Positions 34,913-45,014 of a stretch of 64,000 bases of DNA are shown here, one piece after another (positions within the stretch are counted from its first letter, which is position 1; every line of letters begins with the position of its first letter). The notes under the pieces are model-generated. The model searched no databases and was not told the DNA's origin. It saw only the letters and a program-made list of their open reading frames with translations. Source of the DNA: Marinimicrobium locisalis (GTDB lineage: Bacteria; Pseudomonadota; Gammaproteobacteria; Pseudomonadales; Cellvibrionaceae). The position numbers and the translations under genes are program-made. The stretch covers positions 62,001 to 126,000 of the forward strand of contig NZ_JBDLLG010000010.1 in NCBI RefSeq assembly GCF_039822625.1, read 5' to 3'.

Positions 34913-36556
34913 CTAGATAACACGATTTCGACCGCTGTTTTTGGCGCGATAAAGAGCGGCGTCCGCTGCCGCGATCAGGTCCTCCCCTTTTTGACCGAGA
35001 TCCGGGTCCAGCGACCCTATACCGGCGGACAGCGTGCAATGGAAAGTACTTCCGGCACTGTCAAAGTCAATTCGGGAAAAGAGCTCTCTAATATTGTTGA
35101 GGATGGTCTCCGCAAACTGCCGGTTGCAACGAGGAAGAACGACGGCAAACTCCTCCCCGCCATAGCGACCGACAATGTCGGACACCCTGACGCGCTGTTT
35201 AAGAAGAGTGGCCAGAGAGGAAATAACCAAGTCACCCGCGGGGTGGCCGTAGGTATCATTGACAGACTTAAAGAAGTCAATATCGATCATCGCCACACTG
35301 AGGGGCTGACCGTCGCGCACCGCTCGGCTTACCTCTTGTTCCACATGCTCCTTGATGCTGGCGTGGCGCAGCAAGCCGGTGAGGCTGTCTTTGGTGATTT
35401 GGTCCGCCAGCCGGCGGGCCCGCTCAATACGGGCATGGACCGCGGCCACCAGCTGGATGTTCAGCACCGGTTTACACAGAAAGTCATCAGCGCCGAAACG
35501 CATGGCCCGAATCTGCTCTGCCATGTTCGTTTCCGAGGAAAGGTAGACAGTCGGCAAGCTTTCCCATTGATCGTACTGACGAATCACCGCGGCCAATTCA
35601 GTGCCGGAATACTCGGGCATATGCAGGTCCATCAACACCAGCTCCGGGCGGAAGTGGGTCAACTCTTCCATAATACGATCAGCTCTTCCGAGCACCTTCA
35701 CCCTCATACCAGCCGCTTCAAGCACCAAGCTGTAGTGCTCTGCCAGAGCCTCATCATCCTCCACTACCATAACCCGCTCGGGTGGCGCTGACAGCCTGGC
35801 CAAGGCTCGATCAATATGGCCTGTTAACTTAGGCACACTGACCGGCTTTACGGACAGTCCCGCCGCCATTTGCTTGGCGGCGAACACTCGCAAACCAAAA
35901 CGATCCTCCTCGGCCAGAAACAGCACTTGTACACTCTTTTCTTCCAGCCCCTGACAAAAATCTTCCAACACCTGCCTTTGACGAGCGTCATCGTAAAAGG
36001 AGGATAGGTTAATGATTGCCAGTTGCGGCTGTTCGGAATCGTCTGCATTGGCAGCGGTCAAGGGGTCTTCAAAGTGGCGCAAACGGTAATTGAAAGGGCT
36101 CAACTGACGCTTCAGGGCCACAAACTCCCCGGGGTCCGACTCCAACACCCATATCAGAGACTTTTGCCCACCCAAGGGCACGCGAGCTTCCACAACATCC
36201 TCACGCTCCCCGTCGGGCTCAACGACAGTCGCCGAAAGGCGAGAAGGCATGGATTTCAGCCAGTCCAAGTTCGCGGACTGGAGCGTTTCCCCGTCGTTGA
36301 GCAGCGCCTTGACCGTCTGTTCAAACTGTCGGGCCTCATTACTGAGTGCCGGTTGGCCGAGCGTTCCGGCGCTGCCTACCATACGGTGTAGCAACCCATA
36401 GATAGTTTGAAGACGATCCCGGTCATTACCGTCATCGAAAAGGTGGCTGACCTCGTTTGACAAGTCCAGAAGCCGCTCGGGAAGCGCGCACCAGAACTCC
36501 CATCGCTTTTTGGCCAGTTGTTCCTGAAAGGAAATCTCTTTTTGTGGAGGTACCAT
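34913..36556 (-). CDS. Hpt-REC-REC-GGDEF diguanylate cyclase
   Basis: A 547-residue soluble signalling protein. An Hpt-like domain (about 10-110) has the phospho-acceptor-like His at 57 in LLHRMVGSAGTLG. The first receiver (about 135-255) is degenerate: the expected Asp is replaced in LAIINLSSFYDD. The second receiver (about 262-378) is complete, with VVEDDEA, LVLMDLHMPEYSG and LCKPV. The GGDEF domain (about 385-547) has GGEEF in RYGGEEFAVVLPR and FFKSVNDTYGH, so it should make c-di-GMP. It follows the hybrid kinase gene by 93 bases, and its Hpt may take phosphate from that kinase. Confidence 0.88.
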   Translation of the reverse strand: MVPPQKEISFQEQLAKKRWEFWCALPERLLDLSNEVSHLFDDGNDRDRLQTIYGLLHRMVGSAGTLGQPALSNEARQFEQTVKALLNDGETLQSANLDWLKSMPSRLSATVVEPDGEREDVVEARVPLGGQKSLIWVLESDPGEFVALKRQLSPFNYRLRHFEDPLTAANADDSEQPQLAIINLSSFYDDARQRQVLEDFCQGLEEKSVQVLFLAEEDRFGLRVFAAKQMAAGLSVKPVSVPKLTGHIDRALARLSAPPERVMVVEDDEALAEHYSLVLEAAGMRVKVLGRADRIMEELTHFRPELVLMDLHMPEYSGTELAAVIRQYDQWESLPTVYLSSETNMAEQIRAMRFGADDFLCKPVLNIQLVAAVHARIERARRLADQITKDSLTGLLRHASIKEHVEQEVSRAVRDGQPLSVAMIDIDFFKSVNDTYGHPAGDLVISSLATLLKQRVRVSDIVGRYGGEEFAVVLPRCNRQFAETILNNIRELFSRIDFDSAGSTFHCTLSAGIGSLDPDLGQKGEDLIAAADAALYRAKNSGRNRVI

Positions 36557-36649
36557 GGTGTCAGCCTGTCATGTTCGGCAATCAGTACGTTTTTTCCTTC
36601 TTGGTTGTCTTCCTCAATATCGTTCCCACCTCAATACGCCTCTCGGTAC

Positions 36650-39600
36650 TTATTGCTGGCCGGTGCCATGCCCTTCCCAAGAGGTCTCGATAACCTTGAG
36701 CAGCTCCTGTAGGGACAGTTCAGACTTCTGGATGACCCTGTCTACGGTGTGCTTGAGGTCGTCCCCGACGTCCGTGCCGGTCATCACAACGATACGAGCC
36801 TGAGGCAGCATTTTTCGCGCCGTTTCCACCAACTCAAGCCCATTGCCGTCAGGCAGGAGGATGTCGATGATAATCACATCATAATGCCGACTCTCGAGCA
36901 GAGAAAGCGCTTCTCCCACCGTTCTGGCATGCTCAAACTCGGAGGCCGATCCCACGAGTGTCCCCAGCACGTTGTGAAGGTCAACATCATCTTCAACGTG
37001 TAATACATGTGGCTTTTCCGATCGACCGCGAGCCGAAAGTGCCTGCCCGAGTTGGTGACACGCTTCCTCATTGATGGGCTTGGCGACCCATGTGACATTG
37101 GGAAAGTATTGGTTCAGCGACACCTCTCCTTCCGCCACCTCCGCGGTCACGACAACCAAGGCCAAGCGCTGCAGTTTGGGAATGGTTCTTATCTGACGAA
37201 TCAGCTCCAGCCCGTGCATCCCCGGCAACATCAGATCAATGGTTGCCAAGTCGTAGGAGCGCTCGCAAAGCAAGTCCAGTGCCTGTTCCCCAGTGCAGGC
37301 CACATCCACCTGGCTCCCCTGCCGCTCAAGCAACGCTTTGAGGTAACCCGCTGTTTCTGCATCGTCTTCCACGACCAGGACCTTGCCATTCAGGGGCTGG
37401 GGTGCGGTGGCAGTCGCCTCAGGAGACGGAAGATCGACATAGAAGAAGGCGCCTTCGCCCGGCTTGGACTGGTAATCCACCCGGCCTTTCATTTGTTCTA
37501 CCAGCTCCCGGGTAATCGCCAGCCCGAGGCCGGTGCCCCCCCGCTGACGGCTGTCGGACGCGTCCACCTGGGCGAACTTCTGGAACAGTCGCGTACGGAA
37601 CGACTCGGGGATACCGGCGCCGCAATCCCGCACGCCTACTCTGACGCCATCACTTTGGCGTTCTATCGACACGGTGACCGTTCCACCCGCCGGCGAGAAT
37701 TTGATGGCGTTGGATAGCAGGTTCGCCATCACTTGCTCAAACCGTTGAGCATCGACATTGACGGTCGGGTCATCAGCCGGAGCCGAGAGCGACAAATGAA
37801 CACGGTACTTATCCGCATACCCCTGGATATTGTCAATGCTCTGAGCCACCAACTCCCGCAAGCGGCAGGGCTTTACATCCAGCTCCATATTCCCGGAAAC
37901 CAGTTTTTCCATATCCAAGAGGTCATTAATCAGGTCCGTCAACCTCTGACTGTTCTTGTGCGCAATGGTCAGCATGTTCTTTGTTGCATCAGTCAGCTCA
38001 CCCAGCCCCCCGTTGAGAGCCAGACCGAGGGCACCGGAAATGGAGGTCAAAGGCGTGCGCAACTCATGGCTCACCGTGGAGACAAACTCGTTCTTCAACC
38101 GCTCGATACGCTTGCGCTCGGAAATATCCTCGATGATCGACCAGATTAACCGTCGCCCGGTCGGGTCTTCCACCAAAGTCCCATTGAGCATAACGGGGTA
38201 TCGCTCGCCGTCACGGCGGATGTACTCCTTCTCATAGGGCCCGTATTGGCCTCGCTCCCGGAGCGATTCGAGCTGCTCAAGCTCCTTCTCTTCATACTCT
38301 CTCGGCGTCAGTGCCCAATAGTTAAGCGTCAGAAACTCCTCTCGCCCATAGCCCGCGGATTGGGCCAACGCCTTGTTCACTTCCAAAAATTCGCCGGTTT
38401 CAAAATCATTCAGAGCGATGCCGATCGGGGAGAGCTCAAAAAGCGCTCTCAGCCGGGCTTCACTCTCAAGCAAGGCTTCTTGGGCCCGCTTCTGCTCGGA
38501 GATATCGTGAATCGTTCCATGCCAAACAATGGAGCCATCGGCCAAGCGCTCGGGTGTCGAGTTGCCCTCCACCCAGCGGTACCCCCCGTCCTCTCGGCGC
38601 ACCCGGTATTGAACATGCCAGACCGACATGTTTTTAGCAGATGCCTCAATGGTAGTTTGAACGTGCGCCAAGTCGTCGGGGTGTATTACGTTAAACACCG
38701 CTCCGGCATCTTCCTCGATCTCCTCCGGGGTCAACCCATAGATGTCTTTTACGCCGGGGCTGCAAAAGGGAAAGCTGGACCGCCCGTCCGGAGACCTCTG
38801 AAACTGGTACATCATTCCCGGAAATTGCGTGGCCAGCTTCGCCAAACGTTGCTTGCCCTCGTACCGGTCGATGGCCGCCCCTACCCAGCGTGCCAACAAG
38901 CGCACAAACATGCGATCCGATTCGCGGAACGGGGAGGACCGGACGTGAGGCGAGGAGAAGTTTAACGTACCGTAGCGCCGCCCTCCCGCTTCAATCGCGG
39001 CACCTATATAGGACTCCAGGGCGAAGGACTGATAACAAGGGTGCCCCCGGTAGGGGGAATTACCCATATCCTCAATCGCCAACACATCCCCGGCATCGAG
39101 GGTCAAGCTGCAGTAGGTCTGGCCAAGGTCGAACGTCTGGTGCGTCTCCAAGCCGCTTCCCGAAGGCGCAGTGAACCAACTGATGCGGTAAAGGTCCTCA
39201 AAAATTTCGCTGACAATGCCAACCTCCAGCTCCAGGAAGCGTGTGCCGAGCTCCAAGGCTCTCTCGACCTGCTCCGAGACGGATAGTGTGGGGTTGGAGG
39301 CGATATCGTTCAGGGTGGTCAAAGCTTGAATCTGGTGCTCCCGTTCGCCCTGGGCCTCCATTTCTCGGGTAATGTCAGAGTGGGTGCCGTACATCATCAA
39401 CGGTTCCCCGGCCTCGGTCCAGCTCATCACCCGCCCGCGATCGTGGACCCAAACCCAGTGGCCGTCCTTATGGCGCATCCGGCAACGACAATCATATTCG
39501 GGCAATGCCCCCCGAAAGTGACGATCCAGCAAGTCGGCGGAGTCTTTCAGGTCATCGGGGTGAGCCAAATTTAACCAGGTGTTGATATCAACCGGCTCCA

Positions 39601-40594
39601 GCTCTTCGAGACGGTAACCCACAATCTCGGCCCACCGCTCATTGAAAACCGTCGCGCCGGTTTGGACGTTCCACTCCCACGTACCTGTACGCGTGCCTTC
39701 CAGCACCCAGGCCAACCGGGCCTGACTTTCCTCCAGCGCCTTGGCACGCTTTCTCTCGGCGGTCACCTCCCCCATCAGCACGACAATTTTGAGGTCACTG
39801 AGCGGACGGACCCGTACTTCATAAATAGCATTATCCGAGTCGCTCGCCAAAACCACTTCACGACTAATGACTTCGTTGCCATAGACGGCCCGGGTGACCA
39901 TTTGCTGGATGGAGGCGGCCGCATCGGGAGGCAGAAAAGAGCTCAGCGGATGCCCGACGATATCGGCTCCGAACAGCGGGCGCTGTCCGCTTGAGGACAA
40001 CACGGTGCCCTGCCGGTCCACCACAAAGGCGGTATCGGGAAAGGCCTCGAGAACCGCCTCTCCGTCGTCGCTACCCCGGGAGACGGCTTCGTCCCCCAGC
40101 AAACGATTCAAAAAGCGCTGCAGCTCCTGCTCCACGGTATCGGCCAGGTCCCGAAGAACACGGCGCTCTTCGCCCGACAGGGTTCGGGGCTCACGGTCGA
40201 TGATGCATAGGGTTCCCACTCGCACCCCCAACCCCACCTTGAGAGGTGCCCCCGCATAGAACCGGATGTGAGGAGGGCCTACCACCAGGGGATTGCCCTG
40301 AAACCGGTCATCCTCCCACGCATCCGGAATTTCCAGAATGTCATCGGAAAGAATGGCGTGACCACAAAACGAAATAGAGCGATTGGTTTGGCAGGCGTCG
40401 AGCCCTTGGCGTGATTTGAACCACTGGCGCTCCTCATCAATGAGGGAAACTACCGCCATATCCACACCGAACACGTATTTGGCGATACGGGTCAGGCGAT
40501 CAAAGCGCTCCTCGTCCGGTGTGTCGAGTATGCCCAGGTCGTGCAGCGTCTTTAGGCGCTCTTCCTCGTTCCAGGGAAGTTCCGGCTCTCTCAT
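36650..40594 (-). CDS. Multi-sensor hybrid histidine kinase
   Basis: A 1314-residue cytoplasmic kinase with no membrane segment. Order: GAF (about 20-160), PAS (170-280), PAS/PAC (285-410), GAF (415-580), PAS (585-705), PAS (710-830), HisKA with phospho-His near 841 (VSHELRTPLTSISG), HATPase with N-box NLLSNAIKFSP and G-box GTGLGLAI, then two receivers (about 1075-1190 with ATIDLMLPGMHG; about 1195-1305 with IIIDILLPDGNG). Six sensor modules point to integration of several signals. A GGGAGGG site precedes the ATG. It leads the operon with the Hpt-REC-REC-GGDEF protein and the single receiver, so c-di-GMP is a likely output. The signals are unknown. Confidence 0.9.
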   Translation of the reverse strand: MREPELPWNEEERLKTLHDLGILDTPDEERFDRLTRIAKYVFGVDMAVVSLIDEERQWFKSRQGLDACQTNRSISFCGHAILSDDILEIPDAWEDDRFQGNPLVVGPPHIRFYAGAPLKVGLGVRVGTLCIIDREPRTLSGEERRVLRDLADTVEQELQRFLNRLLGDEAVSRGSDDGEAVLEAFPDTAFVVDRQGTVLSSSGQRPLFGADIVGHPLSSFLPPDAAASIQQMVTRAVYGNEVISREVVLASDSDNAIYEVRVRPLSDLKIVVLMGEVTAERKRAKALEESQARLAWVLEGTRTGTWEWNVQTGATVFNERWAEIVGYRLEELEPVDINTWLNLAHPDDLKDSADLLDRHFRGALPEYDCRCRMRHKDGHWVWVHDRGRVMSWTEAGEPLMMYGTHSDITREMEAQGEREHQIQALTTLNDIASNPTLSVSEQVERALELGTRFLELEVGIVSEIFEDLYRISWFTAPSGSGLETHQTFDLGQTYCSLTLDAGDVLAIEDMGNSPYRGHPCYQSFALESYIGAAIEAGGRRYGTLNFSSPHVRSSPFRESDRMFVRLLARWVGAAIDRYEGKQRLAKLATQFPGMMYQFQRSPDGRSSFPFCSPGVKDIYGLTPEEIEEDAGAVFNVIHPDDLAHVQTTIEASAKNMSVWHVQYRVRREDGGYRWVEGNSTPERLADGSIVWHGTIHDISEQKRAQEALLESEARLRALFELSPIGIALNDFETGEFLEVNKALAQSAGYGREEFLTLNYWALTPREYEEKELEQLESLRERGQYGPYEKEYIRRDGERYPVMLNGTLVEDPTGRRLIWSIIEDISERKRIERLKNEFVSTVSHELRTPLTSISGALGLALNGGLGELTDATKNMLTIAHKNSQRLTDLINDLLDMEKLVSGNMELDVKPCRLRELVAQSIDNIQGYADKYRVHLSLSAPADDPTVNVDAQRFEQVMANLLSNAIKFSPAGGTVTVSIERQSDGVRVGVRDCGAGIPESFRTRLFQKFAQVDASDSRQRGGTGLGLAITRELVEQMKGRVDYQSKPGEGAFFYVDLPSPEATATAPQPLNGKVLVVEDDAETAGYLKALLERQGSQVDVACTGEQALDLLCERSYDLATIDLMLPGMHGLELIRQIRTIPKLQRLALVVVTAEVAEGEVSLNQYFPNVTWVAKPINEEACHQLGQALSARGRSEKPHVLHVEDDVDLHNVLGTLVGSASEFEHARTVGEALSLLESRHYDVIIIDILLPDGNGLELVETARKMLPQARIVVMTGTDVGDDLKHTVDRVIQKSELSLQELLKVIETSWEGHGTGQQ

Positions 40595-40690
40595 TATCCC
40601 TCCCAGCGGGAAAACAATCTATCCTGATAAGACTCTAGCAGGAATCGAATAGAAAGAAAGAGCGGAAAAGCCCAGCACCGCTCCCGCCGG

Positions 40691-41113
40691 TTACGGAAGC
40701 AGCCAGGCCACCACGATAATGACAAGGGCCACCAACAGGGCAACTCCGCCCAGTTTCATAAACGCTACGTTGCGCCGACGCACCGCATCCAACCGAGCGG
40801 TGACCGACGAAGGTGAGGGTTCTTCAATGTTGGTGCCGGCCGGGTCCGCCCCGGCATAGCGGGAGCCGCCCGGCGTGTCTTCGTCCCCGGGTAAAATAAT
40901 CAGCAGCGCCCCGGCCTCAGCAAACTGTCGGCGCCAGTGGTCCGCGTCCGATTTGGACTCGACGGTTTTAAACTCCACCGGCTCGCCGGGAAAGAGCGTT
41001 TCGCGCACCTCCTCAGGCGACTGTTTGAGCAACGAAGCCAGGTTGTCGATAACTTCTTGGCGTTGAAAGCCCGTGACTATGTCACCGGTAAACATCAGTC
41101 GGTAGCTCGACAT
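40691..41113 (-). CDS. Small tail-anchored protein of unknown function
   Basis: A 140-residue protein from the ATG at 41111-41113 (MSSYRLMFTGDIVTGFQRQ), which has a GGAG site ahead; an upstream in-frame ATG at 41149 adds only a polar 12-residue stretch. The first ~75 residues resemble the small domain found ahead of RDD or DUF805 membrane domains in other proteobacteria (FTGDIVTGF... EVRETLFPGEPVEFK... AEAGALLII). A linker and a single C-terminal membrane helix (about 118-139) follow, so it is a tail-anchored form. Function unknown. Confidence 0.65.
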   Translation of the reverse strand: MSSYRLMFTGDIVTGFQRQEVIDNLASLLKQSPEEVRETLFPGEPVEFKTVESKSDADHWRRQFAEAGALLIILPGDEDTPGGSRYAGADPAGTNIEEPSPSSVTARLDAVRRRNVAFMKLGGVALLVALVIIVVAWLLP

Positions 41114-41313
41114 GGCTGGCTCCTCTGGCTCAAGTGGGCGGTATTTCATTAGCGGGCGTTAAACAACCGGGGCTAATCAACTCTCAGGCCTCCGGTTCTA
41201 CACTGACAGACGGCTTCATGATCACATAGATTCCCCGGGCTTGCACCCGGCGTGCTGGCGGCGCCTGCTAGGCAGCAGAGACACTGCCGGTTAAGCCCAA
41301 AAAAACTCCACAA

Positions 41314-41346
41314 AAAACCCGGCTGGTTTACCACCAACCGGGTTTT
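41314..41346 (-). terminator. Intrinsic terminator of the leftward lipoprotein/OMP operon
   Basis: AAAACCCGG (41314-41322) pairs with CCGGGTTTT (41338-41346), extended by an inner TGGT/ACCA stem. In the leftward RNA it ends in a run of six Us. It lies 40 bases after the lipoprotein stop. Confidence 0.8.
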
Positions 41347-41385
41347 GGTCGCCCAGAATCGAGCGGCCGGTCATACAAGCTCGGA

Positions 41386-42243
41386 TCATTCAACCGTCGT
41401 GAAGGTCACCGTGCGCACTTGGCGGGCCGAAATGGAACCACCCGCATAGGCCGAGTCGAGCTGCCCCAACCGGGCCTTGGTGAGAGTCGCGGTTGTAGAG
41501 CAGGACCCCGAGAGGCGCTCCGCATCGATATCGCCCGCCTCAATCTGCAGCGCGCCGGTGTCTTCGTCCACCGTGGTCCGGTATTGGTATTCCGAATCGT
41601 CGGCACAGGTGGTGGTCACATCCACCTCTACCATCACATCAGACTCCGTGGGCAACCATTCCAATTGCACCGGGTCCGAGGAGCGGCTCAGCGTTTGATC
41701 GCTCGTCGGTGACAATAAGTCAAACGCCCGAGGCATGGTGACGGTGGACTCCAGCGCTTCGGCCTTCGAGTCGCGCAGCAACGAGACGGTGTACCGGGCT
41801 CCGTCGGGCACATCTTCTAGCTGGCCATTGTAATGCACCTTCTCGGGCGTCAGCACGCTCCAGAAGAAGAACAGGTGATCAGAACGGTACCGGGTGGTAC
41901 CGGCCAATAACTGTTGCGTATGCGCCAACTCCGCCAGACTCTCAAACCAATTACTTCCCAGGGTCTCCTCCCGCAGGTTGACCCCGGTGGTGAACCACAG
42001 CTCATCGCCCTCCAGCAGCTCAACATACTCATCCCCGGAGGTTTGTGAGTGCTCATTTAGCAGCTGCGCGCTGGCGTAGGCCGAATCGTCCCCATCGGAG
42101 TAGACCTCAAGGGTGGCTTGCATTTGCCCCGTGGAAATCCGGGAAGACGATACCACCGAATCATCACTACCACAGGCGCCCAACAGCACCGTCAAGGCTA
42201 TGGCTAAACATCCTTGGCCGGCTAACTTTATAGTTCCCATCAT
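41386..42243 (-). CDS. Lipoprotein of unknown function
   Basis: A 285-residue protein with a lipoprotein signal (LAIALTVLLGACGSDDS, Cys near residue 24). The mature part is acidic and strand-rich, with two cysteines in TTCADDSEY and LSGSCSTTATL that may form a disulphide. No known family was recognised. It lies 22 bases after a small outer-membrane protein gene, and a terminator follows, so the two form a short operon. Two adjacent ATG codons (42238-42243) are both possible starts. Confidence 0.65.
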   Translation of the reverse strand: MMGTIKLAGQGCLAIALTVLLGACGSDDSVVSSSRISTGQMQATLEVYSDGDDSAYASAQLLNEHSQTSGDEYVELLEGDELWFTTGVNLREETLGSNWFESLAELAHTQQLLAGTTRYRSDHLFFFWSVLTPEKVHYNGQLEDVPDGARYTVSLLRDSKAEALESTVTMPRAFDLLSPTSDQTLSRSSDPVQLEWLPTESDVMVEVDVTTTCADDSEYQYRTTVDEDTGALQIEAGDIDAERLSGSCSTTATLTKARLGQLDSAYAGGSISARQVRTVTFTTVE

Positions 42244-42265
42244 TACGCTTTACTCCTTGATTGCC

Positions 42266-42787
42266 TTAAAACGAAAACCGAATGCCGACGGCCAGGGCGG
42301 ATACATCGCTGCCGAGCCGGTCATTAAAGTACAGGTAGCTACCCTTCAGAGAGAAACCGTCCACCAATTGCCTGACCCCGGCCACTTCCACAAAAGCCCC
42401 CCATTCGCTCTGCTCGTCCAGCAGGCGGCCACTGAGCTCGGCTTCGGATTCCAGCCGCGCGGCGCCCGCCCCCAGCTCCCAGGTGAGGAGGCGAGTCTCA
42501 AAGCGCCGTACCGCCTGCATATAGGGGCCACGCATGGTAATACTGGCATCCGCCACATCCGAATCCAGCTCAAAGTCACCCAAGGAGAGATAGCCGGCCC
42601 GGGCCGACCAGTCCCCCATGCGGTAGCCCAGGGAGGTATTGGCAAAAACATCGGAGTCGTAGTCAGAAGCGGACGGGAAAGAGGCACCAGCAGAGAAGTC
42701 CAACTCCACCTGCGCCAGGGCCGGCCCTGCCATGACCAGCCCCGTAAAGCCCAGGGCCGCCAAGAGGGTTGCGCGAAATTTGGACAT
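42266..42787 (-). CDS. Small outer-membrane beta-barrel protein
   Basis: A 173-residue protein with a signal peptide (MSKFRATLLAALGFTGLVMAGPALAQ) and alternating strands ending in an aromatic residue (ALAVGIRFSF). Its size and repeating pattern fit an eight-stranded OmpA/OmpX-like barrel (SLGYRMGDWSARAGYLSLGDF, WELGAGAARLESEAELSG). A strong AAAGGAG site precedes the ATG. It heads a two-gene operon with the lipoprotein. Function unknown. Confidence 0.7.
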   Translation of the reverse strand: MSKFRATLLAALGFTGLVMAGPALAQVELDFSAGASFPSASDYDSDVFANTSLGYRMGDWSARAGYLSLGDFELDSDVADASITMRGPYMQAVRRFETRLLTWELGAGAARLESEAELSGRLLDEQSEWGAFVEVAGVRQLVDGFSLKGSYLYFNDRLGSDVSALAVGIRFSF

Positions 42788-42837
42788 CGTAGTCTCCTTT
42801 ACAGTAAGGGTTATTAAGTCAGAACTTGATCGTATTA

Positions 42838-43698
42838 TCAGCGCGCAAACACCACCGTCTTACTACCATTGAGCAACACCCGGTGCTCGGCGTGCCAGCG
42901 CACGGCGCGGTTGAGCACCACCGCTTCGATATCCCGGCCGATTTCCGCCATTTCATCCGGCAGGTTTACGTGAGAGACGCGCTCCACCGACTGCTCGATA
43001 ATCGGCCCCTCGTCCAGGTCCGCCGTGACGTAGTGGGCGGTGGCGCCAATCAGCTTCACGCCCCGGTCGTAGGCCTGATGGTAAGGCTTGGCGCCTTTGA
43101 AGCCGGGCAGGAAGGAGTGGTGAATGTTGATCGCGCGGCCGTTGAGCTTGCGGCACAGGTCGTCGGAGAGAATCTGCATGTAGCGGGCCAGCACTAGGCA
43201 GTGAACATCCTGCTCTTCGATCAGGCGCCAGATTTGCGCCTCTTGCTCGGTTTTGGTCTCCGGGGTGACCGGCAGGTAGTGAAACGGTAACTGGTACCAC
43301 TCGGTCAGGTCCCGCATTACTTCGTGGTTGGATACCACCCCGGCGATGTCGATGGGCAGGGAGCCGTTCTTCCAGTTGTTCAGCAGGCTGTTCAGGCAGT
43401 GCCCCCATTGGGAAACGGCAATCAGCACCCGGGGCTTGGAGTCCACATCAAAAATGTCCCAGTCCATCTCGTAGCGGTCGGCCACGGGTTTGAACAGCGT
43501 GTTGATCGCCGGCAGCTCATAGCCGGGCGGGCACTCGAACACGGTACGCATAAAAAAGCGGCGTTGGTCCACGTCTTCAAACTGAGAGGATTCGCGGATA
43601 TTAAACCCCCGCTGGGCAAAGAGGCTGGCCACCGCCGCAACAATGCCCTGGGCATCCTGACAACTGAAAGTAAGTACTATCTCCCGCACACCGGCCAT
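42838..43698 (-). CDS. purU: Formyltetrahydrofolate deformylase
   Basis: A 286-residue cytosolic enzyme that hydrolyses 10-formyltetrahydrofolate to formate and tetrahydrofolate, which balances one-carbon pools and feeds PurT. An N-terminal ACT domain (about 6-80) precedes the formyltransferase-fold domain with NIHHSFLPGFKGAKPYHQAY and the catalytic Asp region TADLDEGPIIEQ. Length and motifs match PurU. A weak AGGAAG site precedes the ATG. It is divergent from nothing in its operon; the AEC gene lies 97 bases upstream in the same direction. Confidence 0.95.
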   Translation of the reverse strand: MAGVREIVLTFSCQDAQGIVAAVASLFAQRGFNIRESSQFEDVDQRRFFMRTVFECPPGYELPAINTLFKPVADRYEMDWDIFDVDSKPRVLIAVSQWGHCLNSLLNNWKNGSLPIDIAGVVSNHEVMRDLTEWYQLPFHYLPVTPETKTEQEAQIWRLIEEQDVHCLVLARYMQILSDDLCRKLNGRAINIHHSFLPGFKGAKPYHQAYDRGVKLIGATAHYVTADLDEGPIIEQSVERVSHVNLPDEMAEIGRDIEAVVLNRAVRWHAEHRVLLNGSKTVVFAR

Positions 43699-43795
43699 GG
43701 GGTCTTCCTATTTTATAGAGCGTTGTTTTTAAAGGATGGTTATCACTGATAAAGGCCGCAAGCCTACTGGATTGGGGACGAACGGCTCAAGTGTT

Positions 43796-44698
43796 TTATG
43801 CGCCGGCCAGGGGCAGCACCAGCACCAACACAATGGGCAGCACCACAAAGGCCAACAGAGTGGACATCAGCACCATGGCGGCCACCTCCTGGGGCGCCCG
43901 GTCATAGCGCAGGGCCAGCAGGTAGTTGAATATGGCCACCGGCATGGCCCCTTGCAGCACCGCCACCCCCAGCGCCTCGCCTTCCAGGCCCACAAGCCGC
44001 GCCGCCAGGTACCCCAGCGTTAGGCCGCCCAGCACCCGAAGGGCGCTGAACAACAGGCTGCGCTTCCAGGCCACCAGCTTGAGCCGGGCCAGGGAGACCC
44101 CCAGGGTCATCAGCATCAGGGGGATGGCAAAGCCGCCCATCACATCCACCGTGTTGCCCAGCCAGCGCGGCAGCGGCGTGTCGGTTACCAGCAGCACCAC
44201 CGCCACCACCATGGCGTACAGCACCGGCTGGCGCGCCAGGGCTTTCAGCCGTGCGCCCAGCCCTTCGGCCCGGGAGACCAGCATAATACCGAAGGTGAAG
44301 GTGCTCAGCATCATCACCATAAATGAGGCCATCGCCAGGGCCAGGCCGGTTTCCCCGAAGGCAAACAGGCACAGGGGCAGCCCCAGGTTGCCGTTATTGG
44401 GGAACAGCAGGGACGGCAAATAGCAGGGAGGGTCCAGCTTCAGCCAGCGGATCAGCCCGTAGCCGAGCACCAGCATGCTCACAATCACCAGCCCCGCGGC
44501 CAGGGCGACGCCGCCCATAATACGGGGGTCCACCTCCACTCGGGCCATCACCGAGACGATCAGGCAGGGGGTGGCGATGTTCATCACCGCCCGGGAGACA
44601 AACTCAGAGGGGTAATCCGTGCCCGAGCGAACCCAGACATAACCGATGGCCGTGCCAATAAACAACGGCGCCATAATGGCGATAAGTTCAGCGAACAT
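43796..44698 (-). CDS. AEC-family (auxin efflux carrier-like) transporter
   Basis: A 300-residue inner-membrane protein with about ten helices arranged as two five-helix halves. Conserved AEC features are visible: the first helices with IMAPLFIGTAIGYVWVRSG, the middle LLFPNNGNLGLPLCLFAFGE, and the end with LQGAMPVAIFNYLLALRYD. Relatives export malate, malonate or other small organic anions by gradient-driven transport. The substrate is not evident. It is transcribed leftward from the region shared with nrdA. Confidence 0.88.
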   Translation of the reverse strand: MFAELIAIMAPLFIGTAIGYVWVRSGTDYPSEFVSRAVMNIATPCLIVSVMARVEVDPRIMGGVALAAGLVIVSMLVLGYGLIRWLKLDPPCYLPSLLFPNNGNLGLPLCLFAFGETGLALAMASFMVMMLSTFTFGIMLVSRAEGLGARLKALARQPVLYAMVVAVVLLVTDTPLPRWLGNTVDVMGGFAIPLMLMTLGVSLARLKLVAWKRSLLFSALRVLGGLTLGYLAARLVGLEGEALGVAVLQGAMPVAIFNYLLALRYDRAPQEVAAMVLMSTLLAFVVLPIVLVLVLPLAGA

Positions 44699-45014
44699 GT
44701 CGCTCCTTTGACGAACTTAGTAACAAGGGGCCCAACGGAGCCGCAACGGGAAAGACCCAATCGGCCGGCCAAATTCCGCGGCAGAGCCCAAAACCTCGGG
44801 CCCACTTCCTAGGGTGCGCCCTTACATATGCCCATTGTACGATAACTGACCCCACTAACGCCGTATGTGATCGTTGGCGATAACAGAAAAAGTCAGTAGA
44901 ATAAAAAAATCTATTCGGTCGCTCGACCGGTTCACAAATTGACAACAACCCCCAACCTCGCTCCCTGCGCGGCCCGCAGGATAGTGGTTACTGACCTGCC
45001 GATTTACGCACATT

